NCBI RefSeq assembly: GCF_029873635.1
Contig: NC_080418.1
Coordinates: 15,957,388-16,021,387 of the forward strand
Direction of reading: 5' to 3'
Length of the DNA stretch: 64,000 nucleotides
Source of the DNA: Malania oleifera
Taxonomy: Eukaryota > Streptophyta > Magnoliopsida > Santalales > Ximeniaceae
The notes beneath the pieces were generated by a model. It saw only the letters and a program-made list of their open reading frames with translations, was not told the origin of the DNA and searched no databases. The position numbers were made by a program, and so were the translations under genes. Below, one piece after another: positions 35,791 to 47,655 of this stretch (positions are counted from its first letter, which is position 1; every line of letters starts with the position of its first letter).

Positions 35791-36587
35791 GTTCAAGTAC
35801 AATCAAACGCTGGCGAGTACTTAATTTAAGTACTTTTCATGGAGTAAGCACATAGCTACACTAGTTTCCAGTTCACCTGCATAACCAGGGCAGGACGTTA
35901 AGACTGTATTATGCACCAAGAAGAGCTACAGAAAAATTAAGAAAAAAAAAAAAACAAAGAAAGAAAGAAGACCGCAAATTTTATAGTAGATGAATAATTT
36001 CTAGTTTGTAAGGGAAAAACTCACCCTAAGGATCTATATTCTATCGTTCATTGCAACAAATAGATCTATCAGTCCTATGATCAGAACAAGAATGCCATAC
36101 TCCACACGGTACTCATCCTCAAACATAACATTATGATTGTGCCGCACCTGAGCTTAAAACCAGGGGGGAGGGGCGCACGAATGAAATTAAATGATACGCT
36201 TCTACAGCAATTCTATCTCTAGTAGATTGGCAAATGACGATTCAGACAGTTCAAATCTTGCAGCAATATTCATTCAACAAGGTGCCACCACCAACCCTAA
36301 TTCCACACCTGAGATAATCTGAGGGATATCATAGATTCATAACCAGCTCAAAAAGATGCAGATGTGAAGTGTTCATTGCAAAAGAATGCCCTCATGAGAA
36401 AAATGTATAAGTTGAAGTGCAACACCATTCAATTCAATAAATAAACTTTTACAAGCAAACTAATAAACTATATCCTAATTTAGGACATGCAGATTCTTCA
36501 CTTGGATAAATCAGCTTTTCGACTTCAAGCATTTGATTAAAATAATCACCTCTCACACCCAAGAAATAAACAAATATAATAACCCTA
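35791..36587. other. Unassigned unique-looking sequence
   Basis: This is less AT-rich than the surroundings and has no repeat signature I recognise. No open frame with a known domain was found on either strand. It could hold the 3' untranslated end of a minus-strand transcript, but nothing supports a call. Confidence 0.3.
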
Positions 36588-37074
36588 TGTTTGGGCTAGG
36601 CCTTCAATTTGGATTTATGTGAATTTAGATAAAAATTAATATAAAATTGCATTGAGTTTTGCGAGAATGGAAGGTCAATGAACATTTTTGATTAATGGAT
36701 TATGGTGGCTTTTAGCTTTCAAAATGTCATGAGAGTTAATAGGGAAGTGGAAGGGTTTTTTTTCCTATTAATGCCTACTTTTACAGGGAGTGGGATAATA
36801 GCTATATATATAGGGTTGGATATTGTCCTCTTGCCACCAATCTTTCTCTCATCAGTTTACCCAAATGATCTGGTGAAGAATAGAGATAGAAAGAAGGCTA
36901 GGCGAGAGAAATGATTCCTACAAGTCTTCTTCAAAGACTAATTTACATCATGACTGATCCAGATATGTTTGTTTAAGGATTCTTTAGTTTTCAGCATAAA
37001 AGGAAATATATGTGAAAATCATGATAATTAAACATCCTATAATTTCACCAAAATAACAAAATAAATTCTTACAT
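36588..37074 (+). mobile_element. LTR of a Ty1/copia-like element (tentative borders)
   Basis: The segment from TGTTTGGGCTAGGCC to ATTCTTACA carries a TATA box (CTATATATATAGG, about 36801-36813) and is followed at once by a tRNA-Met-type primer site (TGGTATCAGAG, about 37077-37087). That order marks it as a 5' LTR in plus orientation. Confidence 0.6.
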
Positions 37075-37832
37075 GTGGTATCAGAGTTAAGGTTGAAATT
37101 ATCATATTTTTCCTTCAATATAGAAATTGATTTTGTTAACTGTGTAATGTTTAGCGTTCATGATGTTTGTTCGTTTTATTTCATAAAATTCCTTTGTTTG
37201 TTAGATTTAATGAAATATTGATGGATGCATATAGTCGTTGGATTTATTGGATTGTTATATCATGATTCCAAAATCGTCATCACCTCTGCAGTGATATATT
37301 GTGCTAATTACATATCTAAGGAAAATTTATGTCTAGGAAAGTGAGACTTAAGCGGTTCATTGTGACCCCCCACTTACTTAGAATTTTACCTAGTATAATT
37401 TAGCACAATCATCATTGGGCCCACTGTCATATCATCAGTACGACCTCATCAAATGGTGTTATAACAATCTAGGAATATTTCGTTATGCACGCTTTATTGT
37501 TTGAGTTTAGTATGGACTCACTTACATTGGGTTAATAAAAGTATTTATGCATGCAACGAATGAAATGTTATGGGCCGAATTTTATATATCTTTCATGATG
37601 AAAATCTTATTCTAGGATTTTATTTATTTGCTGTGAGCTTGGACAATTTTTGCTAAGTAAGGTATCAATCAATGTTTATTTTATAGTTAGCACGTTGTCA
37701 CCAAAGTGATCTTACTAAGAAAAGTTATAAACATTGATTTGAAATATGATTTTGTAAAAATTATTACAAAATGGTTATTTGATTATTATGGTTGACCCAA
37801 AGGTGAATCAACTTTCAAGTAATCATTGAAAT
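37075..37832 (+). mobile_element. Primer site and leader of the copia-like element
   Basis: Starts with TGGTATCAGAGTTAAGG, a tRNA-Met-type primer binding site. The following 750 bp is non-coding leader-like sequence, cut off where a gypsy LTR begins at 37833. No gag or pol of this element is present. Confidence 0.55.
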
Positions 37833-40338
37833 TGTAGAGACCCAAAAAATTTAATAACAATGAAAATGATAAAGGAAAAGGAAAAAAAAAAAAAAAAGAA
37901 GGAAGAAATTTGAAGGGGGGCAAAGACAACAGGGACTCGTCGACAAATGCCCTATGCTCATCGATGAGAAGATCCCCAGAGCCAAAGAAATTTCATATTT
38001 TTATGGATCGTCGACGAACCTATTGTTCTCATCGATGAGTGTTCTTCGTAGACTTGTCAATGAATCTTTTGTTCTCGTCGACAAGTACACGTGGACCTAC
38101 ATCTTATAAATATGGTGTAAGTCATTTTTTCAGCGAAATTTCTCTCCCCACACTCTCTCCCTCCAGGGCTGCGGCCTTCATCCCTTCTCTCTTCAATTTC
38201 TCTCCGATTATAGCCCAATTTGACGATGAGAAGCTATCATGAAGTTGTAGGGGCGATTCTCGGCAAGTTAATCGGAACAGATTTTTAATTTGGGGTTTTT
38301 AGGCACCACTCCAATGCTGAGGTAACCATGGTAATTGTTGAAATTAAGTTGATTAAATGGAGTATTTGGGCCTAGAGATATTTATATGAATATGATTCTG
38401 GGGTTGATGTTGATTGAACTGGGGGAAAATATGATTTCAAATTTTGAATTCCGAACGCCGCGGGTGTGGATTTAAGGATTTTGAGGTCTCTCAGTGAGCA
38501 AGTAAGGGGAATAAACTATAACAGGTATTTTTGGGAAAATTAATTGTTGAGTAAGAATATGAAAATGATAATACGGTAATTAGTTTTGAAAAACAATGAT
38601 ATAGATATTCTCCCTGTGATCACTATATTATGATTATCAGTTAAACTTTGTGTGACATGAGAAATATGAAATAATGATTTTATACTAGGAATGTGATTGA
38701 AATTGAAATATGTGATTTGTACTGAGAAATGAGACTATGATATATTGAAATGTTTTATACAGATATGAAGATATGGAAAACCTAGTATTGTTTTTAAATA
38801 TATAAGTGTGATGATATGAAATTTTTATACATAAATGATGAAAAGTGAAACACAAATATGCTTTTACTAGAAAATAATGAATTGTGATATATGAATATAT
38901 TTTTAGTGAGAAACAATGAAATATGATATACAGATATGTTTTTACAGAAATATGATAAAATGTGAGATATAGATATGTTTTTACTCAAATGATGATATAC
39001 GTAATATACACAGAGATGTTTTATACAGAAATGTTGAATTGAGATACATAGAGATATGAGATGAAATGAATACAGATATGATGGAAATGATACAGAAATG
39101 ATGAGAATAATACTAATGTGATGAGATATACAAACGTGATGAAATATGAAAACAGAAAGGTGAAAATGAGAACCCTGATGGACCATAGTTGTATAGAGAG
39201 CATGGTACCGTTGCTAGCATAGTGTTGAGTGCAACCACACGTCTGGTTTAAAGTGTGGCGAGATAGACGATTAGGCCTGTGAAGGGTTGTGTTACCCCGT
39301 GGGGTCCGAACCAGGATTGGGTAGGTCATTCGTACTACAAACACGTTCCCCGTTTTGATCTAACTGGGTAGGCCAGCCGCGGTTAGGTCCAACCTTCAGG
39401 CCGCACAACCCAGTCATGTGGGGTGAATACATGACAATGAGATTGGAATATCCTTAGGATGGTTACTCATTACAGACACAATAATTGTAACACAGATATG
39501 ATAATCAACCATGAGCTACAAACATGTCGTGTTGTATACTGGTGGATGCTCATAAGCTAGAACTTGTCTATGGAAAGTGAAATGAAAGATAATTGTATAT
39601 TTCATATGTGATGAATAGCCACGAGTTACAAACACATGGTGCTAAATGCGAGTGGATACTCATAAGTTAGGATATGATTATGAAAAATGAAAATTTATGA
39701 AAATACATTGATATATGATTATGTGAAATGAAAACTTATGAAAGCTATTGAAATGTGAATATGAGAAATGGAAGCTTATGAAAATAGGTTTTTACCTATA
39801 TATATGATTATGAGTACATATCTGTATATATTTTCCTAGTTGATATAATTATTTGAATGAATATGTTATTATACAAAAGAATTCATACTGCCACACACTA
39901 TGAATAATTTATTTCGTCTTACTAAGAGGTGTCTCAACCAAAATCTAAACATTTCAGGGAATCAGGACAGACCAACGAAGAGAGCTCCGAGATAGAGGAG
40001 AGTTAGTACCCTGATAATCAGGGTAAGTATTTTGAGTTGGGGAATGTGTTTAGTATAATCCCTAGAGTATTTTGTGGATTTTGGGGATGTATTTAGATAT
40101 GTGTTTGTATGGATGGATAGTACTTTGGTTATTTGTATTTGGGATGGTGTATGTAATGACTTCTGCTGTTAGGTATATTTATATGGAATGGATTGATTAC
40201 CTGGTACCCCACTTCGGGTCGAGTTATCTTGATATATGGTATTAGAGGTTTTTTTTTTTTTTTTTTATTTTATATTTGGCAAAGATGTTTGATAGATGAA
40301 ATATTATTAAAAAAATGGTAGAAAATCGAAGCGTCACA
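37833..40338 (+). mobile_element. Ty3/gypsy 5' LTR (copy F), 2.5 kb, complete
   Basis: A complete LTR from TGTAGAGACCC to AGCGTCACA in plus orientation. In order: GTCGAC array (37935-38090), TATA box TATAAATATGG (about 38106), CT-rich start of the transcribed half, the AGTGAGCAAG..AGGGGAATAAA block, repeated GATATGA/GAAATGATGA motifs (38580-39180), the GGTACCGTTGCTAGC block, and CTTCTGCTGTTAGG near the end. It is followed by a primer site, so it is a 5' LTR. A poly-T run lies at 40251-40266. Confidence 0.88.
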
Positions 40339-40341
40339 ATT

Positions 40342-40354
40342 TGGTATCAGAGCC
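40342..40354 (+). promoter_or_regulatory. Primer binding site of gypsy element F (tRNA-Met type)
   Basis: TGGTATCAGAGCC, the standard plant initiator-Met primer site, starts three bases after the LTR end CGTCACA. Confidence 0.9.
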
Positions 40355-40749
40355 TAGGTTGTTAGGTTCTGCAGACTTCAAAGGAATATAATACCAAAGT
40401 ATAGTAATGGATTGTGATAGAAGTATGAGATGGGTAGACTAGGATATGAGTCAGTCATTTTTTAGGATAAGATTGGAATTTAGGGTTCTATCTTGCTACC
40501 TGGAGGCAGATCATTCTGTGGTGGTTTCTGTGATTTTCCTGGGATGACGATTCCAAGAAAGCCATAATAAATTATCGTCGGTTCTTGTTTCTAAGTAGTA
40601 AGACTGAATCTTAAATTGGGAAATGAGAATGTTAGGATGAATGGTTATAGAAGAATGATTTATGGTCCATAGTTTGATGAGTGTATTGGTTGCGTTATAA
40701 TGAAAGAGTTTTAAGACTGCTTTGTTCTATTTTCAGGATGGACCTTGGA
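40355..40749 (+). mobile_element. Leader of gypsy element F up to the gag start
   Basis: About 390 bp of non-coding leader ends TTTTCAGGATGGACC, where ATGGAC is the expected gag start (Met-Asp). The rest of the element is absent; an oppositely oriented LTR follows. Confidence 0.65.
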
Positions 40750-41950
40750 AAACATATAATACATGAACATACGTAATATCCACACGGCCTCGTGCCGAAA
40801 ACATAGATACGGCCTTGCGCCAAAATCATACGTATGGCCTCGTGCCAAAATCATAGTAAATATATATATATGGCCTCACACCAATAACATCAATACGGCC
40901 TCGTGTCGATAGCATAATAAATACGACCTCGCGCCAAATACATTTCAGGTTTTTACATTTGAAAATGACTTATTTATCATATATTCGTCAACTCAATATA
41001 ACATAACCCATCTTTCCAAAATACCTGAGAATGTGTTTTACTCGTAAAAGCATTCATATTTTATCTCATTTCACGTAAAATAATATTCATGCCACACATG
41101 CTCTATTAAAAGTCATACTTCATATTTTAAAATCATAATTTTCTGACATCTCATACATACATATACTTTTTTAAGCATCATAGCAGTATTTTCCCAATCT
41201 TACATTTCATTCATAATAAACGAATATATCATATGTTTTTCTAAAAATAAATCTACTCATAATCAATAATAGTTTGCATGGAAAAGAACTGCTTTAGTTT
41301 ACTCTCTTACCTGGCTACTGAGAAAGCCCCTCAAATTTCCTAACCTAACCCCCGTAGGATTTCCTACTCAATACCCTAAAACTCAAAATTCCCAGTATTA
41401 AACGTCCATATTTTCATGTGTACATCAATTTCTATAACTACCTCAAAGTCTAATTTGGCTTAAAAAGCCTTACCTCAACTTTGGGATGATTTCTAACTTC
41501 GTTTTCTCGACGATCCACTCCGGCAAACTTGTGGAGAACTTCGCCAGGAGAGTCACGGTAGCCTTAAATCTTCGATCCAGCGTAAAACCAGCCCAAAATC
41601 GAAGAGAAAGAGTGAGAGAGCCGAAGAGGAGAGAGAGAGAGAGAGATTTCTAAAAATGAGATTTTTTTTTTCCAGATTTCCATATTTATAAAGCAGCGAG
41701 ATTCGTCGACGAGCCCGACCTTCATCGACGAGTCCTTCACAAATTTTGTCGACGAGACCTTGTATTCGTCAATGAAATTTAGGCTACCTCAGAACCCCTC
41801 TCGGTATTTTCTCATCGACGAAGCCCTGTGCTTATCGACGAAATCTTTAGAGCCTTCGTCGACGAAGCTTGGCAGCTTCCCTTCTTTTCCCTTTTTCAAA
41901 TTTTCCTTTCTTTATTATTTAAATTTCATTTAAAAATTCGGGTCGTTACA
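40750..41950 (-). mobile_element. Ty3/gypsy LTR (copy G), partial
   Basis: It ends TCGGGTCGTTACA at 41950. On the minus strand: GTCGAC array (41870-41700), TATAAATATG (near 41687), (GA)n, then a tandem array of about 30-bp units with GGCCTCGTGCC cores (40940-40770). The GTCGAC part is nearly the same as in copy E. The U5 end is missing. Confidence 0.8.
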
Positions 41951-42637
41951 ATCACAACCTTGTTTTATTCCATAAAACACTAGTATGTTCTCATAGAATA
42001 CAAAATCTCAACTCAGATAAGCCTGCTAATACTGAAAATACCCAAATAATTTACTTACCCTGAATTTGGGATGGTGCCTAAGTAGGCCTAACCAATGACT
42101 TACTCCAACAGATATGAAGAGAATCTTCCCAGGAGTAGCGTGGCGGCTTTGGATCGTCAACCCGGCGAAAAACGAGGTCGAAAACATAAAGAGAAGCAGA
42201 GCAACCCGGCTAGAGAGAGAAAAAATGGAGAAGAAAATAAATTTTCTCGTAGAAAGACGATTTTCGGCCTTATATAAAATGCTTGTCCACGTGGCCTCGT
42301 CGATAAGTCCATGAAGGAGGTTCACCGACGAGCACTTAACCCTCGTCGACAAGTTTCAGACCTTGGAACCAGTCTCTTGGTAAGTTCTCGTCGACGAGAC
42401 ACGCATCCAAGTCGACAAGCCCAAGAAGCCAATTCGTCGACGAACTCCTAACTCTCGTCGATGAGTTTCAAGACCCGAAAATAGTCCCTCAATAAACTCT
42501 TGTCGACGAAACACGCGCCCACGTTGATGAGCCAAGAAGGATGCTCGTCAACGAGACCCTAAAAGTCCCTTTTTAAAATTCCCTTTCCTTTCCTTTCCCT
42601 TATTATTTAATTGCTATAAATTCTTCGGGTATCTACA
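41951..42637 (-). mobile_element. Ty3/gypsy LTR (copy H), partial
   Basis: It ends TCGGGTATCTACA. It includes TATATAAGG on the minus strand near 42269 and a long GTCGAC array (42295-42555) built as a roughly 130-bp tandem duplication. It is cut on the left by copy G and on the right abuts an older LTR piece. Confidence 0.78.
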
Positions 42638-42840
42638 ATTCCTATATCTCATTTCATGATTTCATAACTCAACTCAATCAATATACCAACTCATGGCACA
42701 CTTATTTAGGTAACAAATAATCACACCATAATTAATCCAAGAATACAGTTTAACATAAAATGAAGGTACAGTCATCTCTATATTACCATTTATTCAAATA
42801 CATGATTTTCCAACTCTAAGCTGATTTAATTCTATCCCTG
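42638..42840 (-). mobile_element. Left LTR remnant of gypsy element I
   Basis: TCCTATATCTCATTTCA, AACTCATGGCACACTTATTT and following motifs match 53835-54070 inside the right-hand LTR of the same element, so this is a piece of its 3' LTR. It now lies directly next to the integrase end. Confidence 0.65.
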
Positions 42841-43694
42841 ATCAACCTAACCTTATTAGAAGCATGTTGTATGAGCTCAGGTCCCAATACTTGTTGTTCA
42901 CCGATCTCATCCTAGTACATAGGAGACCAACATCTCCGACCATGCAATGCCTCGAAAGGTGTCATCCTAATACTAGCTTGGAAGCTATTGGTATAGGAAA
43001 ACACCACTAACGATAGGAATTGCATCCAACTACCATCGAAGTCTAACACACACGCTTGTAACATATCCTCCAAGATCTGTATTGTCCTCTCTAACTATCC
43101 ATCAGTCTGGAGGTGGAACGCTGTACTGAAAGTAAGCTTCATCCCTAATGCTTCCTATAAGCTCTTACAGAATCGAGAAGTGAATCTCGAGTCTCGATCT
43201 GAAACAATGGACACTGGTACCCCATGCATTCTGACTATCTCATGCACGTATAAATCTGCTAGTCTACTCAAAGAGTAGCTAACCTTCATCGGTACAAAGT
43301 GAGCAGATTTAGTCAACTTGTCTACGATCACCCAAATTGTGTTCTGCCCATGAATTGCTGGTGGCAACCCGGTGACAAAGTCCATGGAGAAGTGCTCCCA
43401 TTTTCACTCTAGAATGCTTAATGGCTACAACGGCCCTGTCGGCCTTTGATGTTCAACCTTTACCTGCTGACACGTCAGACATTGCTCCACAAATTGAGTA
43501 ATCTCCCTTTTCATGCCACTCCACCAGAAAGATTCACGCAAATCCCGATACATCTTCGTGCTACCCGAATGTACCGTATACAAAGAACGATGCGCCTCCT
43601 CTAGAATCGTCCTTTTTATCCCCTCATTGTTTTGAACACAAAGCTTGGTTTCAAATCTCAATACACCTCCCTCAGAGATGTTAAAATATGCCAC
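42841..43694 (-). mobile_element. Ty3/gypsy integrase (fossil)
   Basis: Reading the minus strand from 43694: a zinc-binding HHCC module with HSGSTKMYRDLRESFWW and CLTCQQVKVEH, then the catalytic core starting [20 protein letters not shown] and [11 protein letters not shown], and a GPELIQ-type C-terminal segment. The HSGSTKMYRDL motif is typical of Tekay/Del-like chromoviruses. The reading frame is broken in a few places. Confidence 0.88.
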
Positions 43695-44234
43695 CAGCCC
43701 CTATTGCACCTTCTCTACAACCTCGACTAACCCCTCATCATTAGCCTGTGCGGCTTTAATCCTCTCTAATAATGTCGACTGGGTCACCAAGCTAGCAATG
43801 AAAGCCTGATGATTACCATTCACAAATTTCACACCAAGGCTTTCCAGATCCCGTCTGATATGATGTTGAGCTATTACTGCAGATAATGATGCATGCTCTG
43901 ACTTCCGACTCAACGCATCAGCTACCACATTAGCTTTCCCCGGATGATAGCTAATGGTGCAATCGTAGTCCTTGATCAGTTCTTGCCACCTTCTCTGCCT
44001 CATGTTCAACTTCTTTTGCGTGAAAAAGTATTTGACGCTCTTTTGGTCCGTAAAGATCTCACATTATTCACCGTACAAGTAGTGTCTCTAGATCTTCAGT
44101 GCATACATCATTGCCACTAACTCCAGATCATGCATGGGGTAATTTTTCTTATACTCTTTGAGTTGCCGATAAGTATAAGCAATTACTTTCCCCTATTGCA
44201 TCAGCACACATCCCAAACCCTTCAGAGATGCATT
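43695..44234 (-). mobile_element. Ty3/gypsy RNase H, C-terminal part (fossil)
   Basis: The minus strand shows [20 protein letters not shown] and [13 protein letters not shown], the standard end of gypsy RNase H. A 3.4-kb solo LTR interrupts the domain at 44235; the N-terminal part resumes at 47656. Confidence 0.88.
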
Positions 44235-44281
44235 GCTGTTGTACACACCCCATTTTTTCCCAGGCCTAATATAACAAAAGT

Positions 44282-44352
44282 TGTTATTATTATTATTTCT
44301 ATTATGTTTATTATTATTTTTACTATTATTATAATTATTTTTATTATCTTAC

Positions 44353-44388
<36 letters not shown>

Positions 44389-44403
44389 TTCTTTTAAATG
44401 TTA

Positions 44404-44449
<46 letters not shown>

Positions 44450-44600
44450 GTAATCATCTTTATCTTATTAATTATTATTTTACTACTACTATTTTAATTA
44501 TCATTATTATTATCATTATTATTAATATTTACCATCGTTATTATTATTATTATTAATGTTCTTATTATTATCTTAATTATTATTATTATGATTATTATTA
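44282..44600. repeat. Degenerate (TTA/ATT)n microsatellite
   Basis: About 320 bp is almost wholly built of ATT/TTA trinucleotides, including uninterrupted runs near 44352-44384 and 44407-44449. It lies in the U3 part of the solo LTR. Confidence 0.95.
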
Positions 44601-44806
44601 TTATTTAGTATAATAAATAAAAATGAGGAAAGAAAAGAAAAAAGGATAAGAGAGGGGGGCGGAAACCCTAAGGTTCCTCTGCCCCCCTATTTTTTTTTTT
44701 CTATAAAGACACCACGCACACACCCAAGAAGGCACAGCCGGGGGCGTGAGAAAACAGAACAAAAAAAAAGCCATCCTGCGCATCCTAACTCTCTCTCCCT
44801 GGCGCC

Positions 44807-45351
44807 TAGGGGTGAGCATAATTCGGTGAAAACCAAATTAGCCGGCCGAAATTAGTTCGGTTCGAGTAAAAATTCCGGTTCGGTTATAATTCTACAAAAT
44901 TTCGGTTAATCGGTTTCGGTTCGGTTAAGGGTAAAAAAAATTTTGGTTAACCGATTAACTGAATTACTAATTAATTAGATTTTAAATATAATTTATGAAT
45001 ATAAATTTTGCTTATACAAGTGCGTTAAGGAGTTTAATTAACCTATTTAGATTCTTTGTTCTATGGTAAAATATTATTTTCATTAATAAAATTAATAAAT
45101 AAGGTATTTAATTAAGTTGGATTTGGTTTTAAAAAAAAATTTATAATTGTATTATATTTCTAGCAATTAATTTTAAATGATTTTGGTTAAAATCGGTTAA
45201 CCGAATTACCCGAATGGGCAATTCAGTCGGGGTCGGTTTGGTGTCCTTCGTCAATTCGGTCGGTTTGGTTAATGGTATTATTTAACCAAATTTTTTGATT
45301 AAATTAGTTAATTACCCAAATTTAACCGAACCGATTGTTTGCTCACCCCTA
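44807..45351. mobile_element. hAT-like miniature element (545 bp) inside the solo LTR
   Basis: Perfect 12-bp terminal inverted repeats TAGGGGTGAGCA / TGCTCACCCCTA (apart from one or two inner bases) enclose an AT-rich interior with GGTTCGGTTAA and GGTCGGTTTGGT motifs. The flanking 8-mers (CTGGCGCC and CTGCCCGT) agree only partly. There is no coding capacity. It is the innermost layer of a three-deep nest. Confidence 0.7.
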
Positions 45352-46625
45352 CTGCCCGTCTCCCTGCCTTCTGCTCTCTTTCCCTTCTCTTCTCTTTGTT
45401 CTCTGCCCCCCTGTCTTTCCCCCTCTTCTTCTTCTCTCAGCTCCCAGCCACCTTGCCCTCTCTGTCTCTCCCTTAATCTTCACTCTGGCCAGCAACCACG
45501 AGCAGCAGCTTCCAGCATCATCCCTGCAACATCCCACGGCTGGAACCCGAGAATCCTCCACGGCCGTCTGCAGCCAGCGAAGCTCCGGCGGCTACGCACC
45601 ATCCGCCCTCTGCAACCTTTGCTGCAGAACCTCACTCAGCTCTGCCTCCAGCCACCGCGAGCACCAACAGCACCGCCCTGAACCATAGCCAGCACCAGCA
45701 AATCCCCTGCTCCGGCCAAGATGCCAGCACAGGTAGCCACGACAACTCTCCATCAATTTAGTCCCGTCGCAGGACCTCCTCTATTCCAGCCGCGCACCAA
45801 CAGCGGCCACCCAACTCCGGCGGTACCCCCGCTCTCTGTAAGTCCCTCCGTACGAACAATCCATACGTGAACACACACTTGCACACATGCATTTATCAAT
45901 TGGATTTTCCATGCTCTGTTCTAACATGTAAAGTTTGAGTTTTTTTTGTTTTTCTCCAACTCACTGTGTATATCAAAGAGGTATTGCTTATTATTGATTT
46001 TTTTTTATTTTTTTTATTTTCTTTTGGTAATACAGTTAACGTTCATGCTAATGTGAGTACTTTGTTTTGTTCTTATTGCAGGGATTTTATTGTATAAATT
46101 TGTCTTAATATTTGAAGTTTAAATTTTTCTTTTGTTTTTAAACATGTAATACTGTTTGGGGTATATTTATTTATTTTTACATAGGGTTTTATGATGAGGA
46201 ATATTTTGTGGTTATCGTAGGAAGTTTTATTAGAGTGTATTATGAGAGCTCACTTTTTATTTTTAGTACGTGTTAATGTCTGATATTGTTATATATATTT
46301 ATATAATCCTCCTTATGTAAAATTTTAATTATTGTTATGTATATAGTAGTCATATTTAATGTTTATAGGGTGGTTATATTTACTTTGGTATGTGATTGGT
46401 TTATGATTATTCTCATTATCGATTCGATAATTCTTGACTCGAGTTAGTGTTTTGTTGGTTAACATCTTTTGCATGAATTAGGAGTTGTCACCTTCGTTTT
46501 CACTTGTAATATATTAATGGGATTATTATTGTCACATAATTTATATCTAGGTGTATATCTCTTTATTGTGAATGTTCATATGTTATTACTGTTGGATTTT
46601 TAAGTGATACCTATATTTAGCGAAA

Positions 46626-46950
46626 ATGTTAGTTTAATATTTTAAGTAATGATACATATTTAGTAATTTAGGGTTTTAGGTAAACATATATTTAGTAGTA
46701 ATGCAATATTTGAAGTAATAATACATATTTAGTAACTTAGGGTTTTAGGTAAATATATATTTAGTAGTAATGTAATATTTTAAGTAATAATACATATTTA
46801 GTAACTTAGGGTTTTTACATATTGAGTAATAATGTAATATTTTAAGTAATGATATATATTTAGTAACTTAGGACTTTAGGTAATTACATATTTAGTAACT
46901 TAAGTATTTTGAGTAACACTATACATATTTAGCAATATAACATTTTCAGT
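46626..46950 (+). repeat. ~68-bp tandem array in solo LTR
   Basis: Four to five degenerate units each contain AATATTTTAAGTAATGATAC, then ATATTTAGTAACTTAGGGTT and a TTAGGTAAA spacer. Confidence 0.8.
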
Positions 46951-47655
46951 AATAATATGTATTTATGATCTTAATGTATATGGTATGTGGTATTTTATTA
47001 TTTATTTTAGTATACATAATATTTTAGTAGATATGCATTATTATTAATATTATATGCATTAGGGATAGTGTAATATCTTCACTTATTATCTTATTAATAT
47101 ATGTTAAAACCTCTCATACTAGTATTTTCCTATAAATTTTTTTTATACAACTTCAAAACTTGGGAGTGTATTTTCTTAAATATTTTTTTGATTTTTTCCC
47201 TATAATTTTAATGCTAGGGTAGGAGCTTTCAGGCTTCACGTACCCTTAGTTCTGAGGGAATATATATAGTACATATAATTTTTGTATTATTTATTTATTT
47301 ATTCACTTATTTACTTATTTATTTCTACTGCATGTATGTTTATAAATCCACTAATAGAGGGGTAATTTGAAAGACTTATTAGATTAACTTAGGGATAATT
47401 CTGAATTAATTAGTTACCGTTTGTAAGAACAGGTGTGTAGGGGTGCTCGTACCTTCCCCTCACATAACCGAACTCTCGACCCTAACTCTGGTAACGTAGA
47501 TCCATTCTACCCCTAACGGGGTAGTAATCATGTGTTCTAACCACACTAAAAGGTTTGTGGCGACTCCGACATTCCATGTTTTTCTTGAAAATTTAAAACA
47601 CATTTTAATTTCGCCACCCCGGGGCACACGCGCTTCGGGACGTCGCGACAGCTAT

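Larger units (their letters stand above)
44235..47655 (+). mobile_element. Solo Ogre/Tat-like LTR (3.4 kb) inserted in RNase H
   Basis: The LTR is 44240-47650, from TGTACACACCCC to GACGTCGCGACA. The flanks GCTGT (44235-44239) and GCTAT (47651-47655) are a 5-bp target duplication with one difference, and the interrupted RNase H sequence is continuous across it. It holds a TTA-rich microsatellite (44282-44600), a TATA box (CTATAAAGACACC, about 44700), a GC-rich patch (45350-45850), a 68-bp tandem array (46626-46950), and near the end CCTTCCCCTCACATAACCGAAC and TGGCGACTCC. Those last motifs are shared with 13080-13200. Confidence 0.85.

Noticed and set aside
35791-36587. Possible minus-strand gene end downstream of the Mutator-like element
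   Set aside because: No coding frame, splice pattern or poly(A) arrangement that supports it; left as unassigned.
45295-45688. Pro/Ser/Leu-rich frames in two phases
   Set aside because: They come from the GC-rich leader patch of the solo LTR; overlapping frames of similar quality argue against a real protein.
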